A stretch of 64,000 bases of DNA from Sphaerotilus montanus (GTDB taxonomy: Bacteria > Pseudomonadota > Gammaproteobacteria > Burkholderiales > Burkholderiaceae_C): assembly GCF_013410775.1 (NCBI RefSeq), contig NZ_JACCFH010000001.1, positions 4,650,001-4,714,000 on the forward strand, in the 5' to 3' direction. Below, piece after piece: positions 1-11,798 of the stretch. A program made the translations under genes and the position numbers. The notes beneath the pieces were generated by a model. It had not been told where the DNA came from. It was given only the letters and a program-made list of their open reading frames with translations, and ran no database searches. Each line of letters starts with the position of its first letter. Position 1 is the first letter of the stretch.

Positions 1-513
1 CGGGCGCAGATGGGCTTGCGCAAACTCGATGGCGAGTTCGATCAGATGGGCGATGCGGGCAGCGTCCGACACCTCGATGCCGGACAGGTTCGGCGCCATG
101 TCCGACACCACGACATCGACGGAGCGCCCGCCCAGCACGTCGACCAGCTGCTGCAGCACCGCATCTTCACGGAAGTCGCCCTGGATGAAGCGCACGCCCT
201 CGATCGGCTCGAAATCCAGCAGGTCGAGCGCAATGATCGTCCCGTTGAGCTCCCCCGCAGCCGCACCGCCGGCGCCCGCCTCCTTCGGCGCGAAACGGCG
301 GCGCAGGTACTGGCTCCAGGCACCCGGACAGGCCCCCAGATCGACCACCACCTGACCCGGCCGGAACAGGTGGAAGGTCTCGTCGATTTCCTTGAGCTTG
401 TAGGCGGCACGGGCACGGTAACCGTCGCGCTTGGACTGCCGGACGTAGGGATCGGTCAGGTGCTCGTTGAGCCACGCCTTGTTGATCTTCTTGCTTTTAC
501 TGTCGATCTTCAT
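1..513 (-). CDS. rlmE: 23S rRNA (uridine-2'-O-)-methyltransferase RlmE/FtsJ, 3' end outside window
   Basis: SAM-dependent methyltransferase that 2'-O-methylates a uridine in the 23S rRNA A-loop during late 50S assembly. The visible 171 codons start [15 protein letters not shown] and carry the family's N-terminal basic region, the SAM-binding motif [15 protein letters not shown] at about residues 56-70 and the downstream VVVSDMAPN motif with the catalytic Asp. The family is about 205-210 residues, so roughly the last 40 are cut off by the window edge. The gene is divergent from the yhbY-like gene, as in many proteobacteria, with only 20 bp between start codons. Family assignment is secure; the C-terminal catalytic residues cannot be checked here. 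Confidence 0.95.
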   Translation of the reverse strand, partial: MKIDSKSKKINKAWLNEHLTDPYVRQSKRDGYRARAAYKLKEIDETFHLFRPGQVVVDLGACPGAWSQYLRRRFAPKEAGAGGAAAGELNGTIIALDLLDFEPIEGVRFIQGDFREDAVLQQLVDVLGGRSVDVVVSDMAPNLSGIEVSDAARIAHLIELAIEFAQAHLRP

Positions 514-533
514 ATCGCAACGATAATAGCGGC

Positions 534-1019
534 ATGGCTGCCATCCAATTGACTCCGGCCCAGCGCAAGGAACACCGCGCTGAGGCCCACCACCTCGACC
601 CCGTCGTCATGATCGGGTCCGAAGGACTCACTCCTGCCGTTCTCAAGGAGATCGACTCTGCCCTCAATGCCCACGGACTGATCAAGGTCCGTGTCTTCAG
701 CGACGACCGCGCCGCACGCGAGGCCCTGCTGGCGTCGCTGTCCGACGAACTGGAGGCTGCACCGATCCAGCACATCGGCAAGCTGCTGGTGCTCTGGCGC
801 CCGCTGCCGGCCAAGGAAGCGCGTCCGGACTCGCCCGATCGGCGTGCCTCGGCACCCCGCGTGGTGAAGCTGCTGACCTTCTCCAAGAGCGGCTCGCAAC
901 GCGCCCAGGTCAAGAAGCTCACCATCTTCGGCAATCAGCGTCTGACCGCGGGCGGCATCGTCAAGCGGTCCAAGAAGCGCCTGATCGGCACCAAGAAACG
1001 CGCGCAAAGCAGCGAATAA
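534..1019 (+). CDS. yhbY: YhbY/CRS1 domain RNA-binding protein
   Basis: Small ribosome-associated RNA-binding protein of the CRS1-YhbY family, thought to act on pre-50S particles. The N-terminal 95 residues match the family: [16 protein letters not shown], then a GxxGLTPAV-like segment ([13 protein letters not shown]) and [10 protein letters not shown]. The protein is 161 aa, longer than the 97-aa E. coli YhbY, with a C-terminal Lys/Arg-rich tail ([15 protein letters not shown]) that could add RNA affinity; this tail is common in beta-proteobacterial homologues. It is divergent from rlmE, another 50S maturation gene, and is followed by a strong hairpin terminator. Confidence 0.93.
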   Translation: MAAIQLTPAQRKEHRAEAHHLDPVVMIGSEGLTPAVLKEIDSALNAHGLIKVRVFSDDRAAREALLASLSDELEAAPIQHIGKLLVLWRPLPAKEARPDSPDRRASAPRVVKLLTFSKSGSQRAQVKKLTIFGNQRLTAGGIVKRSKKRLIGTKKRAQSSE

Positions 1020-1061
1020 GCCCCACCGGGATCACACGCCCGCATCCGTCGTTGACGCAAG

Positions 1062-1092
1062 GACCCCGGCTTCGGGGTCTTTGCGTTTCTTA
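1062..1092. terminator. Rho-independent terminator after yhbY, possibly bidirectional
   Basis: GACCCCG-GCTT-CGGGGTC hairpin (1062-1079) followed on the plus strand by a T-rich run. It lies between convergent genes (yhbY and the DUF4149 gene) and so could serve both, although the plus-strand T tract is the clearer one. Confidence 0.75.
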
Positions 1093-1119
1093 CCGCGGGT
1101 AACGGTTTCCAATGGAATT

Positions 1120-1557
1120 TCAGCTTGTCCCGGCACCGCGCCAGACCAGCACCAGCAACAACAGGCCCTTCAGCACGAACATCACGCTGGAAATCCCGTG
1201 CAAGGCGCCAAAACTCAGGAGCCCCTGCCCCGCACGGGCCGCCTCCATCATCGGCTGCAGCGCAAAGTAACCCAGCACGGTGCAGAACAGCGCGCCGAGC
1301 ACCAGCAGCAGATTGATCGACAGCACAGAACCTTGCCCGGCCCGCATCCGCCCGGAGGCCAGCCGCCGCTCGATCAGGAACAGCGCCGCGGCCAACCCAA
1401 GCGCTGCGTAGGCCTCGATGCGGAACATGTTGCCCGCCAGTCGCCCGGCGTCTGCACGCTCCAGTCCCGCAAACAGCACGGGCGCCGCCACGGCCGCCAG
1501 CGTCGCCACCAGGCCCAGCCACAACGCCGCCAGGACCGTTCGGAATCGACTCAGCAT
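1120..1557 (-). CDS. DUF4149 domain membrane protein
   Basis: Integral membrane protein of unknown function, 145 aa, with four predicted hydrophobic helices: TVLAALWLGLVATLAA, the AYAALGLAAALFLIE region, LSINLLLVLGALFCTVLGYFA and a C-terminal VMFVLKGLLLLVLVW segment. Length and layout fit the DUF4149 family, found in beta-proteobacteria next to greA. A longer reading frame begins at 1623 but overlaps the end of greA; the ATG at 1557 puts the first helix at the N terminus and leaves 13 bp after the greA stop, so I chose it. Likely co-transcribed downstream of greA. No catalytic motif is visible. Confidence 0.85.
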   Translation of the reverse strand: MLSRFRTVLAALWLGLVATLAAVAAPVLFAGLERADAGRLAGNMFRIEAYAALGLAAALFLIERRLASGRMRAGQGSVLSINLLLVLGALFCTVLGYFALQPMMEAARAGQGLLSFGALHGISSVMFVLKGLLLLVLVWRGAGTS

Positions 1558-1570
1558 AGGGGCCACCGGA

Positions 1571-2047
1571 TCAGGTGTAGCGCACTTCGATGATTTCGTA
1601 GTTCTTCGCCCCACCAGGCGCATTCACCACCGCCACGTCGCCGGCCTCCTTGCCGATCAGGGCCCGGGCAATGGGCGAGCCCACCGAGATGCGGCCGAAC
1701 TTGATGTCCGCCTCGTCCTCGCCGACGATCTGGTAGGTCACGGCGTCACCCGTCTCTTCCTCCTCCAGGTCGACGGTGGCGCCGAACACGATCCGCCCGC
1801 CCGCGTTGAGCGTGCTGGGATCGATCACCTGTCCGACCGCGAGCTTGCCTTCGACTTCCAGAATGCGGCCTTCGATGAAGCCCTGCTTGTCCTTGGCCGC
1901 TTCGTACTCGGCGTTCTCGGACAAGTCGCCCTGCGCACGGGCCTCGGAGATCGCATTGATCACCCAGGGCCGCTCCACGGTCTTGAGCCGGTGCAGCTCG
2001 GCTTTGAGCAGCTCGGCGCCGCGCTTGGTCAACGGAATCGTGGCCAT
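1571..2047 (-). CDS. greA: Transcription elongation factor GreA
   Basis: Binds the RNA polymerase secondary channel and stimulates cleavage of backtracked transcripts. At 158 aa it is the canonical length. The N-terminal coiled coil carries the tip motif DLSENAEY (about residues 41-48), whose acidic residues position the catalytic magnesium, followed by [13 protein letters not shown]. The C-terminal globular domain contains [15 protein letters not shown] and ends [10 protein letters not shown]. It lies downstream of carB in the same orientation, separated by a terminator hairpin, so greA probably has its own promoter as well. Confidence 0.97.
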   Translation of the reverse strand: MATIPLTKRGAELLKAELHRLKTVERPWVINAISEARAQGDLSENAEYEAAKDKQGFIEGRILEVEGKLAVGQVIDPSTLNAGGRIVFGATVDLEEEETGDAVTYQIVGEDEADIKFGRISVGSPIARALIGKEAGDVAVVNAPGGAKNYEIIEVRYT

Positions 2048-2080
2048 GGTTCTTCTAACTCGATAGTCGATTGCAGGGAC

Positions 2081-2125
2081 AAAAACGAGCCGCCGCCAGC
2101 TTCCCTGCGGAAGGCCGGCGGCGGC
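2081..2125 (-). terminator. Terminator between carB and greA
   Basis: A very GC-rich interrupted inverted repeat (GCCGCCGCC near 2089-2097, GGCGGCGGC near 2117-2125, with an inner GCTTCC/GGAAG arm) is followed on the minus strand by CGTTTTTG. This is the geometry of an intrinsic terminator for leftward transcription coming off carB. Confidence 0.7.
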
Positions 2126-2145
2126 GACAGATCAAGGCGCGGAGT

Positions 2146-5416
<3,271 letters not shown>

Positions 5417-5424
<8 letters not shown>

Positions 5425-6604
5425 TGTTCTTCTCCGCCACGTGCTGGGTCATGAGCGCGGTGAAGCGGTCAAACAGGTAGGCAATGTCATGGGGGCCAGG
5501 CGAGGCTTCCGGGTGGCCCTGGAAGCAGAACGCCGGCTTGTCGGTGCGGGTCAGGCCCTGCAGCGTGCCGTCGAACAGGCTCACGTGCGTCGGGCGCAGG
5601 TTCGCGGGCAGCGTGTCGGCGTTGACCGCGAAGCCGTGGTTCTGGCTCGTGATCGAGACGCGGCCAGTGTCGAGGTCCTTCACCGGGTGGTTGGCACCGT
5701 GGTGGCCGAACTTCATCTTGAAGGTCTGCGCACCCGAGGCCAGCGCCATGATCTGGTGGCCCAGGCAGATGCCGAAGGTCGGAATACCAGTCTCGATCAG
5801 GGTCTTCGCGGCGGCAATCGCGTAGTCGCAAGGCTCCGGATCGCCAGGACCGTTGGACAGGAAGATGCCGTCCGGCTGGTAGGCCAGCACATCGGCGGCG
5901 GACGTCTTCGCGGGCACCACGGTCACCTTGCAGCCGCGCTCGGCGAGCATGCGCAGGATGTTGCGCTTCACGCCGAAGTCATAGGCGACGACGTGGAACT
6001 GCGGCGCAGTCTGCTGGCCGAAGCCCGGCTCGCCATTGGCCGCGAACAGTTGCCACTCGGTCTCGGTCCAGACTTCGGGCTCGCGGCGGGTGACGACCTG
6101 CGCCAGGTCCAGACCGGCCATGCTCGGTGCGCGGCGGGCGAGTGCCACGGCCTCGTCGATCATGGCCTGCGTCACAGCGGTGTCAGCCGGGAAACCCATG
6201 ATGCAGCCGTTCTGGGCACCGTGGGTGCGCAGCACGCGGGTGAGGCGGCGGGTGTCGATGTCGGCGATGGCGACAGTGCCCTCGCGCACGAGGTACTCGG
6301 CCAGCGTCATCGACTGGCGAAAATTGGACGCGCGGACAGGCAGGTCCTTGATGATCAGACCAGCGGCATGGACTTTCGAGGCCTCGACATCCTGCTCGTT
6401 GACGCCGTAATTGCCGATGTGCGGATACGTGAGGGTCACGATCTGCCGGCAGTAGCTCGGGTCAGTGAGGATTTCCTGGTAGCCGGTGAGCGCGGTGTTG
6501 AACACCACTTCGCCGACTGTGTGACCGGCAGCGCCGATCGAGGTGCCTAGAAAGACTGTGCCGTCTGCGAGTGCGAGGATAGCGGGGGGCAGGACGGGCA
6601 GCAC
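5417..6604 (-). CDS. carA: Carbamoyl-phosphate synthase small (glutamine amidotransferase) subunit
   Basis: Hydrolyses glutamine and channels ammonia to CarB. The 395-aa protein has the N-terminal CPSase small-chain domain ([34 protein letters not shown]) and a C-terminal class I glutamine amidotransferase with the nucleophile Cys in TFGICLGHQ and the His-Glu pair in [11 protein letters not shown]. Translation appears to start at a GTG (6604) preceded by CGGAG at good spacing; no ATG lies nearby. It is the first gene of the leftward carAB unit, with a TATAAT-type -10 box about 140 bp upstream. Confidence 0.97.
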
Positions 6605-7021
6605 GGGAACTCCGGATAGAGCGCCCCCAGCGCTGCTTCAGACCGGATGGGCTCTGCGGATGGAGCACGGGCGACAAGCGCCTTTCCGGTCAGGTGGGAC
6701 AAGCATGCGACGCTGGGAAGCGTTGTTGGCAGACAAACCTGTGGATTATAGCCGCCCGGGGGTTTTCCCGGCCAGATGCGGAGATCGACGTGCAGGAATG
6801 TTCCCGCTGCTGCGGGATCCCCCATGGATCAAGGGTCAGGTGGTGCCATTCGGTACAAGTTGGCCGCCGGGATCCACAGGCCACCCCTCAATGGGGGAGC
6901 GGCCACCATTGCGGGTGTTTTCATTTGAAGCAGAGTTGCTAAGGTGCAGACAGGAAAAGACGAGGTGCTCCAGCGCCACGCCAACTTCCACTTCGCAACA
7001 CACTTCGACTGGAACGACACC
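6605..7021. other. 417-bp intergenic region between carA and the PEP-CTERM gene
   Basis: No convincing gene is present. The left part should hold the carAB promoter (see 6745-6750). The right part is the upstream region of the PEP-CTERM gene; no good sigma-54 (GG-N10-GC) or strong sigma-70 promoter could be picked with confidence there. Short reading frames in both directions show no protein-family resemblance. Confidence 0.6.
6745..6750 (-). promoter_or_regulatory. Candidate -10 box of the carAB promoter
   Basis: On the minus strand the hexamer TATAAT is a perfect sigma-70 -10 consensus in an otherwise GC-rich stretch, with a 5' leader of about 130 nt to carA. No good -35 hexamer is seen at 17-18 bp, so the promoter may need an activator or be an extended type. 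Confidence 0.5.
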
Positions 7022-7630
7022 ATGCACAAGACCCTGACTTCGATCGCTGCAGCCCTGCTGCTGGCCGCCCTGGGCACCGGCGCCCAAGCACAGAACCTGA
7101 TCACCAACGGCGACTTCGAGTTGTCCACGGTCGCCACCGACTCGTTCGATACCTACTCGAACCTGGGCGGCTACACCGCGACGCTGTGGGGCTCGGACTC
7201 CACCAGCGGCACCCACAAGATCGTGGATGTGGCGGGCAACCAGTTCATGCAGTTCGGCGGCGGTGATTCGGCCTCCACCGCCTTCGGCGTGGGCACTGGC
7301 GGCGCCTACACCCTGAGCTTCGACTACGAAGGCTCGGGCTTCTGGGCGCTGTACAACAGCGACACGTCGAGCTATGTCTCGACCGGCCCGCTGGTCCAGA
7401 TCAACGGCATGGGCACCGACAACACCGCCCTGACGCTGAGCAACAGCACCAACTACAAGCTGTTCTTCGGCTCGGTGGGCGCCGGCCTGCCTGGCATGGT
7501 CACCGGACTGCAACTGGACAACGTCTCGGTCACGGCCGTGACCCCGGTGCCGGAACCCGAGGGCTACGCCATGCTGGTGGCCGGCCTGGGCGTGCTGGGC
7601 TTCATCAGCCGCCGCCGCCAGCAGCGCTGA
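7022..7630 (+). CDS. PEP-CTERM sorting domain exported protein
   Basis: Secreted protein of 202 aa with an N-terminal signal peptide (MHKTLTSIAAALLLAAL, cleavage probably after AQA, about residue 23) and a C-terminal PEP-CTERM sorting signal: PVPEPEGYAML, a hydrophobic stretch and the basic end SRRRQQR. Such tails are recognised by exosortase (EpsH/XrtA), which is normally tied to exopolysaccharide production. The middle is a beta-rich region beginning NLITNGDFELS, a common opening in this group (carbohydrate-binding-like fold). The ATG at 7022 is chosen over an upstream in-frame start because it puts the signal peptide at the N terminus. No exosortase gene is in the window. The substrate or exact role is unknown. 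Confidence 0.9.
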   Translation: MHKTLTSIAAALLLAALGTGAQAQNLITNGDFELSTVATDSFDTYSNLGGYTATLWGSDSTSGTHKIVDVAGNQFMQFGGGDSASTAFGVGTGGAYTLSFDYEGSGFWALYNSDTSSYVSTGPLVQINGMGTDNTALTLSNSTNYKLFFGSVGAGLPGMVTGLQLDNVSVTAVTPVPEPEGYAMLVAGLGVLGFISRRRQQR

Positions 7631-7672
7631 GTTGATCGGTCGTGGGGCGGCGTCCGGTGACGCTGCCGCGAA

Positions 7673-7698
7673 GGGCGCCCTGCGGGGCGCCTTTTTTC
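7673..7698 (+). terminator. Terminator after the PEP-CTERM gene
   Basis: GGGCGCC-CTGC-GGGGCGCC-type hairpin followed directly by TTTTTT. It lies about 40 bp after the PEP-CTERM stop and just before the convergent oxidoreductase gene. Confidence 0.85.
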
Positions 7699-7710
7699 GT
7701 TCAATCGCGT

Positions 7711-8691
7711 TCAGGCATGGGGATGCACCACCACCTTGCCCTTGACCTGGCGCGACGCCATGCGCGTGATGGCATCGCGCGCACCGTCGAGTCCGACCCG
7801 CTCGCTGATCACGGGACGGATGTGGCCTTCGGCGAACCAGGTCGCCAGCTGCTGCATGTTCACCAGATGCGTCGCGGGATCACGGCGCACCGCATCGCCC
7901 CAGAACACACCCATGATCACCCGCTCCTTGAGCAGCGCCAGATTGAGCGGTACCTTCGGGATCGCCCCGGCCGCAAATCCGACGACCAGATACCGCCCCC
8001 GCCACGCCGTGGCCCGCAGTGCCGGCTCCGTGTAGTCGCCGCCCACCGGGTCATAGACCATCTGGACGCCCTGCCCGTCCGTCAGCGCATCGACGCGCTT
8101 GCGCAGGTCTTCGGTGCTGTAGTTGACACATTCGTCCGCGCCGACCGTGCGGCACAGGTCCAGCTTGTCCTGGCTGGACGCTGCGGCGATGACGCGAGCG
8201 CCCATCTGCTTCGCGATCTCGATCGCCGCCAGTCCCACGCCACCGGCAGCACCCAGCACCAGCAGCGTTTCGCCGGCCTGCAGACGACCAACATCCTTCA
8301 GCGCATGCAGCGACGTGCCATAGGTCAACACCAGCGCAGCGCCGGTGTCCATGTCCATGCCGTCAGGCAGGGGCATCACCTGGCGCGCGTTGACGATGGC
8401 ATGTTCGGCGAAGGCGCCGTGGCCGCAGAAGCTGATCACGCGCTGCCCGGCCTTCAGATGGCGCACACCCTCGCCCACCGCCTCGACCACGCCGGCCAGC
8501 TCTGCACCCGGCGAGAACGGCAGCGGTGGCTTGACCTGGTACAGCCCCTGGACGATGAGCGCATCGGGGAAATTGACCGCGGCCGATTCGACCCGGATCC
8601 GCACCTCGCCCGCGGCGGGTTCGGGCGTTGCCACGTCGAGCACGCGCAGTTGCGCGATCGGGCCATAGGATTCACAGATCAGGGCGCGCAT
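7711..8691 (-). CDS. NADPH:quinone oxidoreductase family protein (zinc-independent MDR)
   Basis: Medium-chain dehydrogenase/reductase, 326 aa, of the quinone oxidoreductase group. The N-terminal GroES-like domain starts MRALICESYGPIAQLRV and contains AAVNFPDALIVQG and FSPGAELAGVVEAVG; the Rossmann domain has the nucleotide motif LVLGAAGGVGLAAIEIAK. The Cys/His ligands for catalytic and structural zinc in alcohol dehydrogenases are absent, as expected for quinone or enone reductases. A longer frame runs upstream to 8817, but the ATG at 8691 matches the family N terminus. It is separated from crcB by 92 bp, so may have its own promoter. Substrate unknown. Confidence 0.88.
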   Translation of the reverse strand: MRALICESYGPIAQLRVLDVATPEPAAGEVRIRVESAAVNFPDALIVQGLYQVKPPLPFSPGAELAGVVEAVGEGVRHLKAGQRVISFCGHGAFAEHAIVNARQVMPLPDGMDMDTGAALVLTYGTSLHALKDVGRLQAGETLLVLGAAGGVGLAAIEIAKQMGARVIAAASSQDKLDLCRTVGADECVNYSTEDLRKRVDALTDGQGVQMVYDPVGGDYTEPALRATAWRGRYLVVGFAAGAIPKVPLNLALLKERVIMGVFWGDAVRRDPATHLVNMQQLATWFAEGHIRPVISERVGLDGARDAITRMASRQVKGKVVVHPHA

Positions 8692-8783
8692 GGCAAGTCT
8701 CCGGGAGGTTTGGCAAGGCCCGAAGTCTGCCGGCTCGGTCGCCGCGACCCTGACTCCAGGGCGACACGCCCGATGCCGGGAAC

Positions 8784-9173
8784 TCAGCCGCCAAACACCA
8801 GCCGCCCCAGCCACCACCCCAACGCGACCGCCGCCAGCGCACCCAGCAAATGCGCTGCGCTGTGCAACAAGGCCAGCGGCACATTCCCCGCCTGCAGCAA
8901 GGCCAGCGATTCACCCGAAAAAGACGAGAACGTCGTCAGGCCACCGAGAAAGCCGGTGACCAAGAACAGTCTGCCGTTAGTAGCTTCTGGATGGAGGCGG
9001 AACCAGACCAGTGCGAGGCCGATCAGGAAGCCGCCCACCACGTTGACTGCCAGCGTGCCCAGCGGAAAGCCGGCGACGACAAAGCCGAGACGCATCCCGG
9101 CCTGCCAGCGCAGCAGCGCGCCCAGCGAAGCACCTACCGCCACCGCCGCCGCCTGCACCAGCGTCGGCTGCAT
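8784..9173 (-). CDS. crcB: Fluoride-specific ion channel CrcB (Fluc)
   Basis: Small four-helix membrane protein (129 aa) that exports fluoride as an antiparallel dimer. Hallmarks present are GALLRWQAG near the N terminus, TLAVNVVGGFLIG with the conserved Asn, and the FLGGLTTFSSFS signature. It is the last gene of the leftward molybdopterin operon, 5 bp after moaE. No fluoride riboswitch can precede it because there is no room, so its expression appears to follow the operon rather than fluoride. A fluoride channel at the end of a cofactor operon is presumably a positional accident. Confidence 0.95.
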   Translation of the reverse strand: MQPTLVQAAAVAVGASLGALLRWQAGMRLGFVVAGFPLGTLAVNVVGGFLIGLALVWFRLHPEATNGRLFLVTGFLGGLTTFSSFSGESLALLQAGNVPLALLHSAAHLLGALAAVALGWWLGRLVFGG

Positions 9174-9178
9174 CGCGC

Positions 9179-9712
9179 TCAGGCGCCCGTGGCGTTGCCG
9201 GAGACGATGCCCCAGCGCTTCAGCGCCGCGTCATCGCTGACGCGGGCGTCGACCCAGCGGGCGCCTTCGGGCGTGGTTTCCTTCTTCCAGAACGGTGCCT
9301 CGGACTTGAGGTAGTCCATCAGGAACTCGCAGGCCTGGAACGACTCGCCGCGGTGCATCGACGTGACCGCGACCAGCACGATCTGGTCGGCGATCTGCAA
9401 CGGGCCGACGCGGTGGATGACGCGCACGCCGCGGATGTCGAAGCGGCGGAAGGCGTCGTCGATCATCGCCTCGATGCTGCGCTCGGTCATGCCGGGGTAG
9501 TGCTCCAGCTCCATCGCGCTGATCGAGCCGGCATCGGGCTGGCCGGCGTGGCGGTCGCGCACGGTGCCGACGAAGGTGGTGATGGCGCCGACGCCCGCGT
9601 CACCACTGCGCAGTGCGGCGACTTCGGCGGAGAGGTCGAAGTCTTCGGTCTGGATGGAGACGCTGGACAGGCGGGGCGACGGCGACGGCGACGGCAGCGA
9701 GGACGGCGACAT
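9179..9712 (-). CDS. moaE: Molybdopterin synthase catalytic subunit MoaE
   Basis: With MoaD, inserts two sulfurs into precursor Z (cPMP) to make molybdopterin. The 177-aa protein contains GAITTFVGTVRDRHAG, LEHYPGM, the RVIHRVGPLQIAD segment and the catalytic-Lys region YLKSEAPFWKKE. The first 15 residues are an unusual Ser-Pro repeat (SPSSLPSPSPSP), encoded by repetitive DNA at about 9675-9710; E. coli MoaE (150 aa) lacks it. Since no other good start lies inside, the extension seems real, although translation could begin at a weak internal codon. It follows moaD by 3 bp. Confidence 0.95.
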   Translation of the reverse strand: MSPSSLPSPSPSPRLSSVSIQTEDFDLSAEVAALRSGDAGVGAITTFVGTVRDRHAGQPDAGSISAMELEHYPGMTERSIEAMIDDAFRRFDIRGVRVIHRVGPLQIADQIVLVAVTSMHRGESFQACEFLMDYLKSEAPFWKKETTPEGARWVDARVSDDAALKRWGIVSGNATGA

Positions 9713-9715
9713 CGT

Positions 9716-9973
9716 TCAGCCTCCGGTGACCGGCGGGAAGAACGCGACCTCGGCGCCCAGCGTCAGCTCCGCTGTCTCGGCGCACATCGTCTGGTTGAGC
9801 GCCGCTCGCAGCGCCCTGCCCCGCGCCAGCGCGCCAGCGTGGGGCTCGCCGCGCGCGATGAGCTGGTCACGCAACTGGCCGACCGTCAGCGGCGTGTCGA
9901 GCGTCAGGGTCTCGCCCGCGCCGAGCGACTCGCGCAGGGATGCGAAATATCGGATCTGGATCTGCATGGTCAT
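9716..9973 (-). CDS. moaD: Molybdopterin synthase sulfur carrier subunit MoaD
   Basis: Ubiquitin-like sulfur carrier, 85 aa, ending in the required Gly-Gly (PPVTGG), which becomes a thiocarboxylate that donates sulfur in the MoaE reaction. The N terminus (QIQIRYFASLRESLGAG) and the FFPPVTGG ending are typical. It lies between moeA (6 bp gap) and moaE (3 bp gap), so subunit genes are adjacent and surely co-expressed. Confidence 0.95.
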   Translation of the reverse strand: MTMQIQIRYFASLRESLGAGETLTLDTPLTVGQLRDQLIARGEPHAGALARGRALRAALNQTMCAETAELTLGAEVAFFPPVTGG

Positions 9974-9979
9974 TCCGCC

Positions 9980-11278
9980 TTAGCCCAATTCACTCAGCGG
10001 CACGAAACGCACCACCTCGCCGCGGGTGATCACCTGCCCCGCCGCGATGTCCACCAGCCCGTCGGCCCACACCGCCGAGGTCAGCACCCCGGAGCTTTGA
10101 TTCGGGAACAGCTCGACAGCGCCCTCGGCATTGACCCGGGCGCGCACGAACTCGCGGCGGCGGTCGGGCTTCGGCCAGTCGAAGGCAGCGCGCAACGGGT
10201 AGCTGCGCAGTGCCCAGCTCTCGGCGTGTGCGCCCTGCAGTCGCAGCAGCACCGGCCGCACCGTCAGCAGGAAGGTCACGAAGCTCGACACCGGATTGCC
10301 CGGCAGCCCCATGAACCACGCCTCGCTGCCGTCCTCGCGCCGCACCGCGCCGAAGGCGAGCGGCTTGCCCGGCTTCATCGCGATCTGCCACAGGTCGAGC
10401 CGCCCTTCGGCCTGCACCGCTGGGCGCAGGTGGTCTTCCTCGCCCATCGAGACGCCGCCGGACGTGATGATCAGGTCGCAGCGCGCCGCCGCCGCCCGCA
10501 GCGCGGCGCGGGTGGCGTCGAGCCGGTCCGGGACGATGCCCAGGTCCTGCACCTCGCAGCCCATCGCCTGCACCAGGCCGCGCAGCGTGTAGCGGTTGGA
10601 GTTGTAGATCGCGCCGGGGCGCATCTGCTCAGGCAGCACCTCGCCCGGCATCACCAGCTCGTCGCCAGTCGAGAACACGGCCACGCGCGGGCGCCGGGCG
10701 ACTTTCAGCGTCGCGGCGCCGACCGAAGCGGCGAGTCCGAGCGCGGCCGGCGTCAGGCGCGTGCCCGCCGCGAGCACGACGGCGCCGCGCTGCACGTCCT
10801 CGCCACGGCGGCGGATCCATTGCCCGGCCGGCGGCACGAGATTGACGCGCACGGCGCCCAGCCCGTCACCTGCCACCGCCTCGCACTGCTCTTGCATCAC
10901 GACGACATCGGCGCCGGGCGGCACCTGCGCGCCGGTGAAGATGCGGACCGCGGTGCCGGGTTGCAGCGGCTGGCCAACGACGCCCGCCGGGATGCGCTGG
11001 CTCACTGGCAGCACGGTGCCGACCACAGGCACGTCGGCCGCGCGCATCGCGTAGCCGTCCATCGACGTGTTGTCGGCGGGCGGCACATCCAGCAGCGAAC
11101 ACACGTCCTCGGCCAGCACGCAGCCGAGCGCGTCGAAGGTGGAAACGGTTTCGGACTGCGCCGCACAGGTGGCGGATACGGCGGCCAGCAGCGTCGCCAG
11201 CGCGTCGTCCAGGCTCTGCAGCACCGGGCGGCGCGGGGCTGCCACAGGTTCAGCGGTGTTCAGGGGCTCGGTAGCCAT
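9980..11278 (-). CDS. moeA: Molybdopterin molybdotransferase MoeA
   Basis: Inserts molybdate into adenylated molybdopterin. The 432-aa protein has MoeA hallmarks: VPPADNTSMDGYAMRAAD, RIFTGAQVPPGADVVVMQE, the MoCF-binding domain with VAVFSTGDEL and TSGGVSMGEEDHL, the GLPGNPVSSFVTF motif, and a C-terminal beta-barrel domain ending EVVRFVPLSELG. The ATG at 11278 is inside the end of mobB (29-nt overlap) and gives a normal N terminus; an upstream frame to 11398 reads out of mobB and is discarded. Confidence 0.96.
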   Translation of the reverse strand: MATEPLNTAEPVAAPRRPVLQSLDDALATLLAAVSATCAAQSETVSTFDALGCVLAEDVCSLLDVPPADNTSMDGYAMRAADVPVVGTVLPVSQRIPAGVVGQPLQPGTAVRIFTGAQVPPGADVVVMQEQCEAVAGDGLGAVRVNLVPPAGQWIRRRGEDVQRGAVVLAAGTRLTPAALGLAASVGAATLKVARRPRVAVFSTGDELVMPGEVLPEQMRPGAIYNSNRYTLRGLVQAMGCEVQDLGIVPDRLDATRAALRAAAARCDLIITSGGVSMGEEDHLRPAVQAEGRLDLWQIAMKPGKPLAFGAVRREDGSEAWFMGLPGNPVSSFVTFLLTVRPVLLRLQGAHAESWALRSYPLRAAFDWPKPDRRREFVRARVNAEGAVELFPNQSSGVLTSAVWADGLVDIAAGQVITRGEVVRFVPLSELG

Positions 11279-11798
11279 AGCGTTGCGGGTCGCTTCGCAG
11301 GAAATCGGCCACCGACACCGGATCGTCCAGATCCAGCAGCGGCAGCCCGGTGGGATGGGGCACGGCGTCGGCCAGCGGGCGGGCCACCGCGACGACAAAC
11401 GGATCGTTCGGATACGCCGCCGGGGCGCCGTGGGCCGCGCGCCAGACCTCGACCTTGGGCAGGTCAGCGTGCTTGAAGCCCTCGACGATCACCCAGTGCT
11501 CGGCGCCGAACGCACCCAGGTCGCTCAGCTCGGCGATGAGCTGGTGGACCGTCAGATCGGCCGCGACCTCGAACTCGCGCATCAGCGCCAGCCGGTGGTT
11601 GTTGGCGACCAGCACCTCGAAGGCGCCAGCCTCGCGGTGGCGGAAGCTGTCCTTGCCGGGGCGGTCGATGTCGAAGCGCTTGTGGGCGTGCTTGATCACC
11701 GAGACGCGGCAGCCCTGCGCCTTGAGTGCCCGGATCAGGCCCTCGCCGAGCGTGGTCTTGCCCGAGCCGGACGCGCCGCAGAGGCCGACGACGTTCAC
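11250..11798 (-). CDS. mobB: Molybdopterin-guanine dinucleotide biosynthesis adapter MobB
   Basis: P-loop GTP-binding accessory protein for conversion of molybdenum cofactor to the guanine dinucleotide form. The P-loop is GASGSGKTTLGEGL at about residues 8-21, followed by VSVIKHAHKRFDIDRPGKDSFRH, a strong MobB signature, and VIVEGFKH. Length (182 aa) is normal. Its start overlaps the thrC stop by 4 nt, so it is translationally linked to threonine synthase. No mobA is in the window. Confidence 0.94.
   Translation of the reverse strand: MNVVGLCGASGSGKTTLGEGLIRALKAQGCRVSVIKHAHKRFDIDRPGKDSFRHREAGAFEVLVANNHRLALMREFEVAADLTVHQLIAELSDLGAFGAEHWVIVEGFKHADLPKVEVWRAAHGAPAAYPNDPFVVAVARPLADAVPHPTGLPLLDLDDPVSVADFLRSDPQRYGYRAPEHR

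Noticed and set aside
6605-7021. Sigma-54 promoter for the PEP-CTERM gene, as known for some PEP-CTERM genes
   Set aside because: No GG-N10-GC pair with reasonable flanks was found; the nearest TTGCT at about 6937 lacks a -24 GG.
9174-9178. Fluoride riboswitch before crcB
   Set aside because: Only 5 bp separate crcB from moaE; no room for the aptamer.
9353-11476. 707-codon rightward frame over moaE, moaD and moeA
   Set aside because: Antisense shadow; low-complexity Arg/His/Gln composition and no start signal, while the minus-strand genes are well conserved.
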